64,000 nt of DNA from Inquilinus ginsengisoli_A (GCF_031453975.1 NZ_JAVDPW010000018.1:28641-92640); one strand, 5' to 3'; positions 44,124 through 53,235 are shown, numbered from the stretch's first letter. Made by a program: numbers and translations. Notes: generated from the sequence alone by a model not told the origin.

Positions 44124-46970
44124 CTACTCCGCCGCGTCGCGCGGGCGTTCGATCTGGATCGTCTTCTCGCGCATCTCATGATAGCCGACCTGCCAGTCGG
44201 ACAAATGGTTGACGCGCCGCACCTGCACCGCCGTCACCTTGTATTCCGGGCAGTTGGTGGCCCAGTCGGAATAGTCGGTGGTGACCACGTTGGCGCCGGT
44301 CTCGGCATGGTGGAAGGTGGTATAGACGACACCCGGCTGCATCCGGTCGGAGATCCTGGCCCGCAGGCTGATCTCGCCCGACCGACTGTGCAGCGCCACC
44401 CATTCGCCGTCGCGGATGCCGCGGTTCTCGGCGTCGGACGGGTGGATCTCCAGCAGGTCCTCGTCATGCCAGGCGATATTGTCCGTGCGCCGGGTCTGGG
44501 CTCCGACATTGTACTGGCTGAGGATGCGCCCGGTGGTCAGCACCAGCGGGAAGCGCGGCCCCGTGCGCTCGTCGGTCGGCACGAACTCGGTGATCATGAA
44601 CCGGCCCTGGCCGCGGACGAAACGGTCGATGTGCATGATAGGGGTGCCTTCCGGCGCCGCGTCGTTGCACGGCCACTGCACCGAACCCAGCTCCTCCAGC
44701 CGCTGGTAGGACACGTTCTTGAAGGTCGGGGTGGTGCGGGCGATCTCGTCCATGATCTCGCTCGGATGGGTGTAGCCCATCTTGTAGCCCAGCGCCTCGG
44801 ACAGCATCATCGTCACCTGCCAGTCGGCATAGCCGGCCTTGGGCGGGATGGCGCGCCGGACGCGGCTGATCCGCCGCTCGGCATTGGTGAAGGTGCCGTC
44901 CTTCTCGAGGAAGGACGAGCCGGGCAGGAAGACATGGGCGTAGCTGGCGGTCTCGTTCAGGAACAGGTCCTGGACGATGACGCATTCCATCGCCGCCAGG
45001 CCGGCCGTGACGTGCTTCACGTCGGGGTCGGACTGGGCGATGTCCTCGCCCTGGATGTAGATGCCCTTGTAGGTGCCCTCGACCGCGGCATCGAGCATGT
45101 TCGGGATGCGCAGGCCGGGCTCGGCCGAGAGCGGCACGCCCCACATGGCCTCGAACAGCTGCCGGGTGTTCGTGTCGGAGACATGGCGGTAGCCGGTGAA
45201 CTCATGCGGGAAGGAGCCCATGTCGCAGGCGCCCTGCACGTTGTTCTGGCCGCGCAGCGGGTTCACGCCGACGCCACGCCGGCCGATGTTGCCGGTCAGC
45301 ATGGCGAGGTTGGCCATGCCCATGACCATGGTCGAGCCCTGGCTGTGCTCGGTGACGCCGAGGCCGTAATAGATCGCCGCGCGGCCGCCGGTGGCGTAGA
45401 GCCGCGCCGCCCCCCGCACCTCGGCCGCCGGCACGCCGGTCAGGCTCTCCACCGCCTCCGGCGAATGGCGCGGATCGGCGATGAAGGCGGCCCAGCGCGA
45501 GAACTCCGGGAGATCGCAGCGCTCGCGGATGTAGTCGTCCGCGGCCAGCCCCTCGGTCACGATCACATGCGCCATGGCGTTGACGATGGCGACATTGGTG
45601 CCGGGCTTGAGCGGCAGGTGGTGGTCGGCCTTGATATGAGCCGACTTCACCAGGTCGATGCGGCGCGGATCGGCCACGATCAGCCGGGCGCCCTGGCGCA
45701 GCCGGCGCTTCATCCGGCTGGCGAACACCGGGTGGGCGTCGGTCGGGTTGGCGCCGATCACCATGATCACGTCGGTCTCGTCGACGCTGTCGAAATCCTG
45801 GGTGCCGGCCGAGGTGCCGAAGGTCTGGCCGAGGCCGTAGCCGGTGGGCGAGTGGCAGACCCGGGCGCAGGTGTCGACATTGTTGTTGCCGAAGCCGGCG
45901 CGGATCATCTTCTGGACGAGGAAGGTCTCCTCGTTGGTGCAGCGCGACGAGGTGATGCCGCCGATCGAATCCCGGCCGTAGGTCGCCTGGATCCGCTTCA
46001 GCTCCGACGCGGCATACGCGATCGCCTCCTCCCACGACACTTCGCGCCACGGGTCGGTGATCTGCTTGCGGATCATCGGCTTGGTGATGCGGTCCTTGTG
46101 GGTGGCGTAGCCCCAGGCGAAGCGGCCCTTGACGCAGCTGTGGCCGTGGTTGGCCTTGCCGTCCTTGTACGGCGTCATCCGCACCACCTCGGTGCCCTGC
46201 ATCTCGGCGGTGAAGGCGCAGCCGACGCCGCAATAGGCGCAGGTGGTCACCACCGAATGCTCGGGCTGGCCAGCCTCGATGATGGTGTTCTCGATCAGGG
46301 TCGCGGTCGGGCAGGCCTGGACGCAGGCGCCGCAGGAGACGCATTCGCTCTCCTTGAAGCCGTCGTCCTGGCCGGCCGAGACGAAGGAGGCGAAGCCGCG
46401 CCCGTCGATGGTCAGGGCGAAGGTGCCCTGCACCTCCTCGCACGCCCGGACGCAGCGCGAGCAGACGATGCACTTGGTCGGGTCGAAGGTGAAATAGGGG
46501 TTCGAGGTGTCCTTCTCGCCGACCAGGTGGTTGGCGCCGTCATAGCCGTAGCGGACCTCGCGCAGGCCGACCACGCCGGCCATGTCCTGCAGCTCGCAAT
46601 CGCCGTTGGCACCGCAGGTCAGGCAGTCCAGCGGATGGTCGGAGATATAGAGCTCCATGACGTTGCGGCGCAGCTTCGCCAGCTTCGGCGTCTGGGTCCG
46701 CACCTTCATCCCCGGCTCGACCGGAGTGGTGCAGGAGGCGGGGGTGCCGCGCCGCCCCTCGATCTCGACGACGCACAGCCGGCAGGAGCCGAACGGCTCC
46801 AGGCTGTCGGTCGCGCACAGCTTCGGGATCGCGGTCTCGGCCTCCGCCGCCGCCCGCATCACCGAGGTGCCGGCGGGCACGGTCACGATCTGGCCGTCGA
46901 TCTCGAGGGTCACCAGGGTCGGCGAGAGCCGCGCCGGGGTGCCGAAATCCTGTTCCGTCACGAGCGCCAT
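44124..46970 (-). CDS. fdsA: NAD-dependent formate dehydrogenase alpha subunit FdsA (molybdenum, Cys form)
   Basis: A 948-residue catalytic subunit that oxidises formate to CO2. The N-terminal 230 residues carry a [2Fe-2S] site (Cys52, 63, 66, 80), a His/Cys3 [4Fe-4S] site (His112, Cys116, 119, 125) and two ferredoxin-like clusters (Cys167/170/173/177 and Cys210/213/216/220). The molybdopterin domain starts with a further [4Fe-4S] motif (CAYCGVGC, then Cys279). The catalytic residue is Cys372, followed by the conserved His373 (RVCHSPTGYG), so this is a Cys and not a selenocysteine enzyme. Soluble, no Tat signal. Forms a complex with FdsB and FdsG that passes electrons to NAD. Confidence 0.96.
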   Translation of the reverse strand: MALVTEQDFGTPARLSPTLVTLEIDGQIVTVPAGTSVMRAAAEAETAIPKLCATDSLEPFGSCRLCVVEIEGRRGTPASCTTPVEPGMKVRTQTPKLAKLRRNVMELYISDHPLDCLTCGANGDCELQDMAGVVGLREVRYGYDGANHLVGEKDTSNPYFTFDPTKCIVCSRCVRACEEVQGTFALTIDGRGFASFVSAGQDDGFKESECVSCGACVQACPTATLIENTIIEAGQPEHSVVTTCAYCGVGCAFTAEMQGTEVVRMTPYKDGKANHGHSCVKGRFAWGYATHKDRITKPMIRKQITDPWREVSWEEAIAYAASELKRIQATYGRDSIGGITSSRCTNEETFLVQKMIRAGFGNNNVDTCARVCHSPTGYGLGQTFGTSAGTQDFDSVDETDVIMVIGANPTDAHPVFASRMKRRLRQGARLIVADPRRIDLVKSAHIKADHHLPLKPGTNVAIVNAMAHVIVTEGLAADDYIRERCDLPEFSRWAAFIADPRHSPEAVESLTGVPAAEVRGAARLYATGGRAAIYYGLGVTEHSQGSTMVMGMANLAMLTGNIGRRGVGVNPLRGQNNVQGACDMGSFPHEFTGYRHVSDTNTRQLFEAMWGVPLSAEPGLRIPNMLDAAVEGTYKGIYIQGEDIAQSDPDVKHVTAGLAAMECVIVQDLFLNETASYAHVFLPGSSFLEKDGTFTNAERRISRVRRAIPPKAGYADWQVTMMLSEALGYKMGYTHPSEIMDEIARTTPTFKNVSYQRLEELGSVQWPCNDAAPEGTPIMHIDRFVRGQGRFMITEFVPTDERTGPRFPLVLTTGRILSQYNVGAQTRRTDNIAWHDEDLLEIHPSDAENRGIRDGEWVALHSRSGEISLRARISDRMQPGVVYTTFHHAETGANVVTTDYSDWATNCPEYKVTAVQVRRVNHLSDWQVGYHEMREKTIQIERPRDAAE

Positions 46971-46981
46971 GGGAGCGTTCC

Positions 46982-48535
46982 TTATTCCGCAGCCTGCGCC
47001 GTGGCCGGCGCTCGGTCGAAATCATCGGGGAAATGGGTCAGGGCGCTGAGCACCGGATAGGGGGTGAGGCCGCCGAGGGCGCAGAGCGACCCGTCCAGCA
47101 TGGTCTCGCAGAGGTCTTCCAGCAGCGTCACGTTCCGCCCGACATCGCGGCCGGCGATGATCTTGTCGATGGTCTCGACACCGCGGGTCGAGCCGATGCG
47201 GCACGGGGTGCATTTGCCGCAGCTTTCGATCGCGCAGAACTCCATGGCGAAGCGGGCCTGGACGGCAAGGTCGACGCGGTCGTCGAACACCACCACCCCG
47301 CCATGGCCGAGCATGCCCTTCTTCGCCGCCATGGATTCATAGTCGAGCGAGGTGTCCAGCAGCTCGTCCGGGAAATAGGCGCCGAGCGGGCCGCCAACCT
47401 GGACGGCACGGAACGGCCGGCCGCTGGCGGTGCCGCCGCCGAACTCCTCGATCAGCTGGCGCAGGGTCAGGCCGAAGGCGACCTCGATCAGCCCGCCGCG
47501 CTTGACGTTGCCGGCCAGCTGCAGCGGCTGGGTGCCGCGCGACCGGCCGGTGCCGTATTCCGCGTAGAAGGCGGCGCCCTTGTCGAGGACGATCGGCACG
47601 GTGGTCAGCGACAGCACGTTGTTGATCACGGTCGGGCGGCCGAACAGGCCCTTCAGCGCCGGCAGCGGCGGCTTGGGCCGGACCATGCCGCGGCGGCCTT
47701 CCAAGCTTTCCAGCAGCGACGTCTCCTCGCCGCAGATATAGGCGCCGGCGCCGACCCGAACCTCGAGGTCGAAGCGCTTGCCGCTGCCCAGCACGCTGGG
47801 GCCGAGCACGCGGCGCTGATAGGCGATGTCGATCGCCGCATTCATCGTCGCAATGGCGTGCGGATATTCCGAGCGGATGTAGATGAAGCCCTTGGTCGCC
47901 TCGGTGGCGATGCCGGCGATGATCATGCCCTCGACCAGCAGGAAGGGGTCGCCCTCCATGATCATGCGGTCGGCGAAGGTGCCGCTGTCGCCCTCGTCGG
48001 CGTTGCAGACGATGTATTTGCGGTCGGCCTGGGCCTGCAGCACGGTGCGCCACTTGATCCCGGTCGGGAACCCGGCGCCGCCGCGGCCGCGCAGGCCGGA
48101 GGCGGTGACCGCCTCGACGATCGCCGCCGGATCCATCGCCAGGGCGTTGCGCAGGCCCTTCAGCCCGTCATGCGCCTCGTAGTCGTCCAGCGACAGCGGG
48201 TCGGTGATGCCGCAGCGGGCGAAGGTCAGGCGCTGCTGCTTGGCGAGATAGGGCATTTCCTCCGGCCGGCCGTGGCGCAGCGCATGCGCGCCGCCCTCGG
48301 CAAATCCGGCCTCGAACAGCCCCGGCACGTCCTCGGCCTCGACCGGGCCGTAGCCGATGCGCCCTTCCGGCGTCTCGACCTCGACGAAGGGCTCCAGCCA
48401 CAACAGGCCGCGCGAGCCGTTGCGGATGATCTGGACCTCGACGCCACGGGAAGCGGCCTCGGCCGCGATCGCCCGGGCGACATCTTCGGCGCCGACGGAG
48501 AGGGCGGCGGCATCACGGGGAACGAAGACCTTCAT
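46982..48535 (-). CDS. fdsB: Formate dehydrogenase beta subunit FdsB (NuoF-like, NAD site)
   Basis: A 517-residue subunit homologous to complex I NuoF with a ferredoxin/thioredoxin-like N-terminal extension of about 110 residues. It has the NADH/FMN-binding loop GLRGRGGAGFPTG (147-159), CNADEGDSGTFADR and GAYICGEETSLLESLEG, and a C-terminal [4Fe-4S] site (SCGKCTPCRIG and a later Cys in GSLCALGG). It receives electrons from FdsA and reduces NAD. The ATG overlaps the fdsG stop by four bases. Confidence 0.95.
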   Translation of the reverse strand: MKVFVPRDAAALSVGAEDVARAIAAEAASRGVEVQIIRNGSRGLLWLEPFVEVETPEGRIGYGPVEAEDVPGLFEAGFAEGGAHALRHGRPEEMPYLAKQQRLTFARCGITDPLSLDDYEAHDGLKGLRNALAMDPAAIVEAVTASGLRGRGGAGFPTGIKWRTVLQAQADRKYIVCNADEGDSGTFADRMIMEGDPFLLVEGMIIAGIATEATKGFIYIRSEYPHAIATMNAAIDIAYQRRVLGPSVLGSGKRFDLEVRVGAGAYICGEETSLLESLEGRRGMVRPKPPLPALKGLFGRPTVINNVLSLTTVPIVLDKGAAFYAEYGTGRSRGTQPLQLAGNVKRGGLIEVAFGLTLRQLIEEFGGGTASGRPFRAVQVGGPLGAYFPDELLDTSLDYESMAAKKGMLGHGGVVVFDDRVDLAVQARFAMEFCAIESCGKCTPCRIGSTRGVETIDKIIAGRDVGRNVTLLEDLCETMLDGSLCALGGLTPYPVLSALTHFPDDFDRAPATAQAAE

Positions 48536-49023
48536 CGTGCGGCCTCCCCCCAGCTTTCCATCGTGTCGACCAGACGGTCCAGCCGCTTGGCGTCGATCCG
48601 CCCGACCAGCTCGCCATCGGCCATCGCCGCCGGGGCGCAGGCGCAGTTGCCGAGGCAGTAGACCGGCTCGACCGTGATGCGGCCGTCGGCGGTGGTCTCG
48701 TGCAGGCCGATGTCGAGGCGGCGGCGCAGCTGGTCGACCAGATCGCGCGCGCCCATCGACTGGCAGGCCTCGGCCTGGCACAGCTTCAGCACATGCCGCC
48801 CGGCCGGCTCGGCCCGGAAATCATGGTAGAAGGTGATGACGCCGTGCACTTCGGCACGGGAGATGTTCAGCGCGTCGGCCAGCAGCGGCACCGCCGCGCG
48901 CGGCACATGACCGAAGATCGACTGCAGGTCGTGCAGCATGGGCAGCAACGGCCCTTCGGTCGCACCGTGCGATGCGATCACATCACGCGCCAGATCGGCG
49001 TCCCAGCCCCGGCTCTCGGGCAT
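48532..49023 (-). CDS. fdsG: Formate dehydrogenase gamma subunit FdsG (NuoE-like)
   Basis: A 163-residue NuoE-like subunit with one [2Fe-2S] cluster bound by Cys82, Cys87, Cys123 and Cys127 (LCQAEACQ and YCLGNC). The ATG at 49023 follows GGGAG; a longer reading frame upstream lacks conserved sequence. It is the first gene of fdsGBA-fdhD-fdsD and lies 229 bases downstream of the LysR gene, with a LysR-type box and a GntR-like site in the gap. Confidence 0.95.
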   Translation of the reverse strand: MPESRGWDADLARDVIASHGATEGPLLPMLHDLQSIFGHVPRAAVPLLADALNISRAEVHGVITFYHDFRAEPAGRHVLKLCQAEACQSMGARDLVDQLRRRLDIGLHETTADGRITVEPVYCLGNCACAPAAMADGELVGRIDAKRLDRLVDTMESWGEAAR

Positions 49024-49177
49024 TCGTCCCACTCCCTTTGCGGGTTCGTTGGACCCGGCGACGTGCCGCGGCTCGACGGTGTCGAACCATGACGGGCCGA
49101 GTTGCGGACCTTTCCAGCACCCTGGTTTCGGTCCGCGCGGCCCTGCCGCCCATACACTCTGTGGCCAACGATGGACG

Positions 49178-49191
49178 TTCTTGTATACGGC
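49178..49191. promoter_or_regulatory. Weak GntR-type site upstream of fdsG
   Basis: TTCTTGTATACGGC shares the TTGTATAC core with the strong sites at 53302 and 63697 (9 of 14 positions). It lies 155 bases before the fdsG start. If functional it would couple formate oxidation to the oxalate regulator; the match is partial. Confidence 0.4.
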
Positions 49192-49215
49192 ATTCAAATT
49201 CAAACGCCGGATGAA

Positions 49216-49236
49216 TTGATAAACAACGCTTATCAA
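49216..49236. promoter_or_regulatory. LysR-type box in the fds promoter
   Basis: Seven-base arms TTGATAA and TTATCAA are separated by seven bases (T-N11-A geometry). An identically spaced site, TTGATAA-N7-TTATCGT, precedes the LysR gene at 50182. Likely target of the LysR protein at 49253-50167. Confidence 0.65.
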
Positions 49237-49252
49237 GCGAACCGCCTCGTCC

Positions 49253-50167
49253 TCACGCCAATGGCGTGGCCTGCAGCTCGGCGTCGAGATCCAGCTCGCG
49301 GGCGGTGTCGAACAGGCCGCGGGCCAGGGGCGAGGCCGGGTCGCGGTCGGCCATGACAAGGCCGATAGTGCGGGTCGCCGCCGGGTCGACCAGGCGCAGC
49401 GCACGGGTGCCGGCCGGCACGCCGAACAGGTGCAGCAGCGCCCGCGGCATGACGCTGGACCAGGGGCCGGAGCGGACGTGCGAGCACAGGTTGATGATGC
49501 TGTCGGTCTCCACCGCCGCCCGCGGCGTGTGGCCCACCGAACGGAAGATGCCGTCGATGATCCGCCGGTTCTGCATCGTCGGGGTCAGCAGGCACAGCGG
49601 CAGCGCCGCCGCCTCGGCCCAGCTGATGGTGCGGCGCGATCCCGTGGCCTGGTCCGCCGGCATCAGCAGGATGTAATCCTCCTGGTACAGCGGCAGGCTG
49701 CGGACATGGCGCAGCGGTTCGTTGTCGAGATAGGTGACGCCGACATCGATCTCGAAGTTCTCCAGCCCCGCCTCGATCTGGATCGAGGTCTGCGACAGCA
49801 CCGAGACGGTGACCATGGGGTGGGACCGGACGAAGGGCCCGGTGATCTGCGATACGATCGGCAGGGCCGAGGGCACGGCGCCGATGCGCAGCCGGCCGGC
49901 CAGCCCCTGCTGCAGCATCGCCAGCTCCTGCGCCAGGCCGTCGCGGTCGGCCAGGATCTTCTTGGCCCAGTCGAGCACGCAGGCACCCTCGCGGGTAAAG
50001 CCCTGGAAGCGGTGGCCGCGCTCGACGATCGGGACCTGCAGCTCCTCCTCCAGCTGGCGCAGCGCGGTCGAGAGCGCCGGCTGCGACACGTGGCAGGATT
50101 CGGCCGCCCGGGCGAAGTGCTTCTCGCGGGCCAGGGCGACGAGGTATTCGAGCTGGCGGATGACCAC
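49253..50167 (-). CDS. LysR-family regulator of the formate dehydrogenase operon
   Basis: A 304-residue LysR-type protein: winged helix-turn-helix in residues 1-60 (LVALAREKHFARAAESCHVSQP, ALSTALRQLEEEL) and a periplasmic-binding-protein-like effector domain. Position directly upstream of fdsG on the same strand matches the regulators called FdsR in other proteobacteria, which respond to formate. Two boxes with equal arms and spacing flank the gene, one before fdsG and one before itself, supporting control of both. Ligand is inferred from context. Confidence 0.9.
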   Translation of the reverse strand: MVIRQLEYLVALAREKHFARAAESCHVSQPALSTALRQLEEELQVPIVERGHRFQGFTREGACVLDWAKKILADRDGLAQELAMLQQGLAGRLRIGAVPSALPIVSQITGPFVRSHPMVTVSVLSQTSIQIEAGLENFEIDVGVTYLDNEPLRHVRSLPLYQEDYILLMPADQATGSRRTISWAEAAALPLCLLTPTMQNRRIIDGIFRSVGHTPRAAVETDSIINLCSHVRSGPWSSVMPRALLHLFGVPAGTRALRLVDPAATRTIGLVMADRDPASPLARGLFDTARELDLDAELQATPLA

Positions 50168-50181
50168 CGCGCGGCCTCCGG

Positions 50182-50202
50182 TTGATAAGGGCCCTTTATC
50201 GT
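50182..50202. promoter_or_regulatory. LysR-type box before the LysR gene
   Basis: TTGATAA-N7-TTATCGT, 15 bases upstream of the LysR start, repeats the architecture of the fds-promoter box with five of seven bases of the second arm conserved. Position suggests negative autoregulation. Confidence 0.6.
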
Positions 50203-50227
50203 ACCCTGCCGCGCCGGTGACCCGCAG

Positions 50228-50698
50228 CTATTTTGCCGTCAGCAGCCCGTGCAGCGTGCCGTCGGGCCAATGCACGTCACCGATCCGCCAGCCCTGGGCG
50301 GTGTGGACGAGGTCGACCGTGATCGTGACCGGTACGTCGAAGTTCTTGTAGGCGACGGTGCCCACGGCCCGGTCGGCGCCAGCCTCGGCCACCGAGACGT
50401 GGAGGTCCTTGATCTCCCACTCCTGGGCGCCGACGAATGGGTCGCCGTCGAGCGTCGGCGGCTCGTCGCGCGTGGCCGCCGCCTTGCGGTCCTCGATCAT
50501 CAGGGTCGCCAGGGACGGCTCGAAGTAGTGGCGGATGTCGGCGTCGCTGTCGAGCGGCAGGCCGGTCATCCCGACCTTGCCGGGATAGTGCCGGTAGATC
50601 GCCATCAGGAAGGCCTGCGCGGAACCGTCCGCTGCCTGGGCACCGCCACCGCCAAAGACCAAAAGCAACAGGCACAGCAGGATGCGCGGTCCGGTCAT
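50228..50698 (-). CDS. DUF3828-domain periplasmic protein
   Basis: A 156-residue protein with a signal peptide (MTGPRILLCLLLLVFGGGG, cleavage near AQAAD) and a DUF3828 domain: the SAQAFLMAIYRHYPG start and the C-terminal YKNFDVPVTITVDLVHTAQGWRIGDV sheet are typical of the family. Function of DUF3828 proteins is unknown. AGGAG precedes the ATG. It lies 60 bases upstream of the LysR gene on the same strand, but the LysR box in between suggests a separate promoter for the regulator. Confidence 0.8.
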   Translation of the reverse strand: MTGPRILLCLLLLVFGGGGAQAADGSAQAFLMAIYRHYPGKVGMTGLPLDSDADIRHYFEPSLATLMIEDRKAAATRDEPPTLDGDPFVGAQEWEIKDLHVSVAEAGADRAVGTVAYKNFDVPVTITVDLVHTAQGWRIGDVHWPDGTLHGLLTAK

Positions 50699-50822
50699 CG
50701 GGGGATCTCCTGGGGAAGCCGGGCGCCGGGAGCACTATGATGCATCGCCGGCCGATCTCCCGACGGCTACGCCATGAAAGTGGCGGCATTCCGGCGACCG
50801 GCGCAACGATACCCGAAAGGGA

Positions 50823-50840
50823 GGCGAGCCACCGCTCGCC
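50823..50840 (-). terminator. Hairpin after the alpha/beta hydrolase gene
   Basis: Seven-base arms GGCGAGC/GCTCGCC with a CACC loop, flanked by further partly paired G/C bases, lie 30 bases after the hydrolase stop and are followed on the minus strand by CTCCCTTTC. Plausible terminator. Confidence 0.5.
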
Positions 50841-50869
50841 CCCTCCCCGAGCCGGCCCTGCGTCGCCGG

Positions 50870-51859
50870 TCAGATCCCCTGGCGCCCCAGGAAGTCGCGC
50901 ATCAGGGCCGCGATCTCGGCGTGATGGGTCTCGAGCGCGAAATGGCCGGCGTCGAGCAGGTGCACCTCCGCCTTCGGCAGGTCGCGCTTGTAGGCCTCGG
51001 CCCCCGGCGGGATGAAGAACGCGTCGTTCTTGCCCCAGGCGGCGAGCAGCGGCGGCTGCCGGTCGCGGAAATACTGCTGGAAGGCCGGATACAGCGCCAC
51101 ATTGGTGCGGTAGCTCAGGATCAGGTCGAGCTGGACCTCCTCGGCCTCCGGCCGCCGCATGTAGTGCATGTCGAGGGCTGCACCGTCGGGCGAGACCCGC
51201 CCGGCGGGCGCCCCGTGCTGGTGCTGGAAGCGGATCGCGTCATCCGACAGCGAGGCCCGGCAGGTCTCGCGGTTCTCCGGCGTCGGGTTCCGCCAATAGG
51301 CCTGCCATGGCTCCCATTCCTGACTCAGACCTTCGACATAGGCGTTGCCGTTCTGGGTGACGATCGCCGTGACCCGCTCGGGGTAGCGCATCGCCAGCCG
51401 CAGCCCGGTCGGGGCGCCGTAGTCGAAGATGTAGAGGGCATAGCGCTTCAGCCCCAGCGCGTCGACGAAGCCGGCCATGACCTCGGCCAGCGTGTCGAAG
51501 CTGTACTCGAAGGCCGCGCGCGGCGGGGCGATGGTGTTGCCGAAGCCGGGCAGGTCCGGCGCGATGACGCGGTAACGGTCGGCCAGCGCCGGGATCAGGT
51601 CGCGGAACATGTGGCCGGCGGTGGGAAAGCCGTGCAACAGCAGCAGCACCGGCGCATCCGCCGGCCCGGCCTCGCGGTAGAACACCTCGACGTCTCCGAC
51701 CTTCTGCGTGGCGTAGGTCACGGGCGCCCCCGTGGCTGAAGGGGTGGCGGCAGAGAGTGGCCTTGTCCTCGCAAGGGCAGACAGCACCGCGGCGCCGGAG
51801 CCGATCGCGCCGAGTGCGAAACGCCGGCTTCGGCGCGGGGTGGTTTCAGGAATCGTCAT
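50870..51859 (-). CDS. Tat-exported alpha/beta hydrolase (Asp-nucleophile, epoxide hydrolase/dehalogenase type)
   Basis: A 329-residue alpha/beta hydrolase. The N-terminus (RRSRRFALGAIGSG) is a twin-arginine signal followed by a hydrophobic stretch and likely cleavage near LSAA. The core has the oxyanion HGFPTAG motif and a nucleophile elbow YIFDYGAPTG in which the nucleophile is Asp, as in epoxide hydrolases and haloalkane dehalogenases, not Ser. The catalytic His lies in LDAGHFALE. Export by Tat is unusual for these mostly cytoplasmic enzymes. Divergent from the cyclase gene, with a repeated 12-mer in the shared promoter. Substrate unknown. Confidence 0.86.
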   Translation of the reverse strand: MTIPETTPRRSRRFALGAIGSGAAVLSALARTRPLSAATPSATGAPVTYATQKVGDVEVFYREAGPADAPVLLLLHGFPTAGHMFRDLIPALADRYRVIAPDLPGFGNTIAPPRAAFEYSFDTLAEVMAGFVDALGLKRYALYIFDYGAPTGLRLAMRYPERVTAIVTQNGNAYVEGLSQEWEPWQAYWRNPTPENRETCRASLSDDAIRFQHQHGAPAGRVSPDGAALDMHYMRRPEAEEVQLDLILSYRTNVALYPAFQQYFRDRQPPLLAAWGKNDAFFIPPGAEAYKRDLPKAEVHLLDAGHFALETHHAEIAALMRDFLGRQGI

Positions 51860-51908
51860 GGCTAGGCTTCCTCTGGGTCGACTGCGCCTGACATAGGGAC
51901 CGCTGACG

Positions 51909-51961
51909 ACTGGAATAATGATCGGCCTCTGTAAGATCCGATTTCAGAAACTGGAATAATG
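51909..51961. promoter_or_regulatory. Tandem 12-base direct repeats in the hydrolase/cyclase divergent promoter
   Basis: ACTGGAATAATG occurs at 51909-51920 and again at 51950-51961; both copies are followed by a base and TC. The copies are 41 bases apart, close to four helical turns, so a regulator could bind both on the same face. They lie 50-102 bases upstream of the hydrolase start. No regulator gene is adjacent. Confidence 0.55.
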
Positions 51962-52059
51962 GTCCGATGGATACCCACCCCTGCCCTGTCTCGATTGACG
52001 ATGGCCGCCGTCCCGGTCGCGCTCTTATAGTCGCCCATGCTTCCGCGCCCGTGCCCGCC

Positions 52060-53235
52060 ATGACCGATCCCAAGCCAGCCCCCCACCCCGCCCCAGGCCT
52101 GCCCGAGCTGATCGAATGGCTGTCGGGCGACGAAAGCCACGACGCCGATGACGCCGACATGCTGGCCGGGCTCGGCCGCCGGCTGCGCGCGCTAGGGGTG
52201 CCGATCGACCGGCTGAGCCTGCATCTGCGCACACTGCACCCGCAGATCCTGGCCCGCACCGCCGCGTGGACCGAGGGCGAGCCGGTGGAGCTGCGCGACC
52301 GCGACATCTCGATCGAGCTCCTGCCCTACTTCGCCACCAACCCCATCCGGCGGGCCACCGAGGCCCGGGCCTGGCTGTCGCTGCGCACGCCGGAGGAGAT
52401 GGCCGGGATGGAGGATCTGGATTTCTTCCGGGGCCGCGGCCTGGTCGCCGCCATCGTCGCGCCGCTGGTGATGGGCCAGGGCCCGACCAGCGCCGTGGCC
52501 TTCGCCACCCGGCGACCGTCGGGGTTCACGCCGGCCGACCGGGCGGCGTTCGAGCGCATCCTGCCGGCGCTGCGCAGCGCCTGCGAGGTCCGCGTGCTGC
52601 GCCGGGGCGAGGCGACGCTGCTCGACACCTATGTCGGCCCGATCACCGGCCGGCGCATCCTGGCCGGGCACATCCGGCGCGGCGACGTCGAGACGCTGGA
52701 GGCCGCGCTGCTGCTGTGCGACCTGCGCGACTTCACCGTGCTGTCGAACCGGCTGCCCGCGTCCCAGATGGTCGACCGGCTCAACCTCTATTTCGACCAG
52801 GTGGTGCCGACCATCACTGCGCATGGCGGCGAGATCCTGAAGTTCATGGGCGATGCCGTGCTGGCCTTCTTCCACCATGAGGACGGGCCGGCCGCCGGCT
52901 GCGCCGCGGCCTTCGACGCCGCCCATGACGCGCTGGCCAGCATCGCCGCGGTGTCGCAGGCCGGCACCCCGCTCAGCGCCGGCGTCGCGCTGCACCATGG
53001 CGAGGTCGCCTACGGCAACATCGGGTCGGGCGGCCGGCTGGACTTCACCGTGATCGGCCGCGACGTCAACCTGGTCAGCCGGATTCAGACCGTCTGCGCC
53101 ACCACCGGCCACCCGCTGCTGATGTCGCCGCGGTTCACGGCGCTGCTCGGTCGTCGGGGCAGCCGCTCCATCGGCCAGCACCCGCTGAAAGGCTTCGCCG
53201 AACCGATGGAACTGTTCGGCTGGCATCAGGCATGA
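52060..53235 (+). CDS. Class III adenylate cyclase domain protein
   Basis: A protein of 391 residues from the ATG at 52060 (an in-frame ATG at 51967 is possible, but the added 31 residues are low-complexity and begin right after the promoter repeats). The N-terminal half is a GAF-like sensor region. The C-terminal half is a class III cyclase domain with both metal Asp residues (LLCDLRDFTVL and LKFMGDAVLAFF), a Lys and Asp suited to adenine recognition (in LKFMGD and LDFTVIG) and the transition-state Asn/Arg (GRDVNLVSRIQ). It probably makes cAMP in the cytoplasm in response to an unknown ligand. Confidence 0.87.
   Translation: MTDPKPAPHPAPGLPELIEWLSGDESHDADDADMLAGLGRRLRALGVPIDRLSLHLRTLHPQILARTAAWTEGEPVELRDRDISIELLPYFATNPIRRATEARAWLSLRTPEEMAGMEDLDFFRGRGLVAAIVAPLVMGQGPTSAVAFATRRPSGFTPADRAAFERILPALRSACEVRVLRRGEATLLDTYVGPITGRRILAGHIRRGDVETLEAALLLCDLRDFTVLSNRLPASQMVDRLNLYFDQVVPTITAHGGEILKFMGDAVLAFFHHEDGPAAGCAAAFDAAHDALASIAAVSQAGTPLSAGVALHHGEVAYGNIGSGGRLDFTVIGRDVNLVSRIQTVCATTGHPLLMSPRFTALLGRRGSRSIGQHPLKGFAEPMELFGWHQA

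Noticed and set aside
44124..46970. Selenocysteine in the formate dehydrogenase
   Set aside because: The active-site codon encodes Cys (RVCHSP); no in-frame TGA is present at the catalytic position.
43554..47060. Very long plus-strand open frame (over 1100 codons) opposite the fds genes
   Set aside because: It is antisense to fdsA, fdsB and fdhD, which have complete cofactor motifs. Long antisense frames are expected at this GC content, and its His/Asp/Arg-rich product matches no family.
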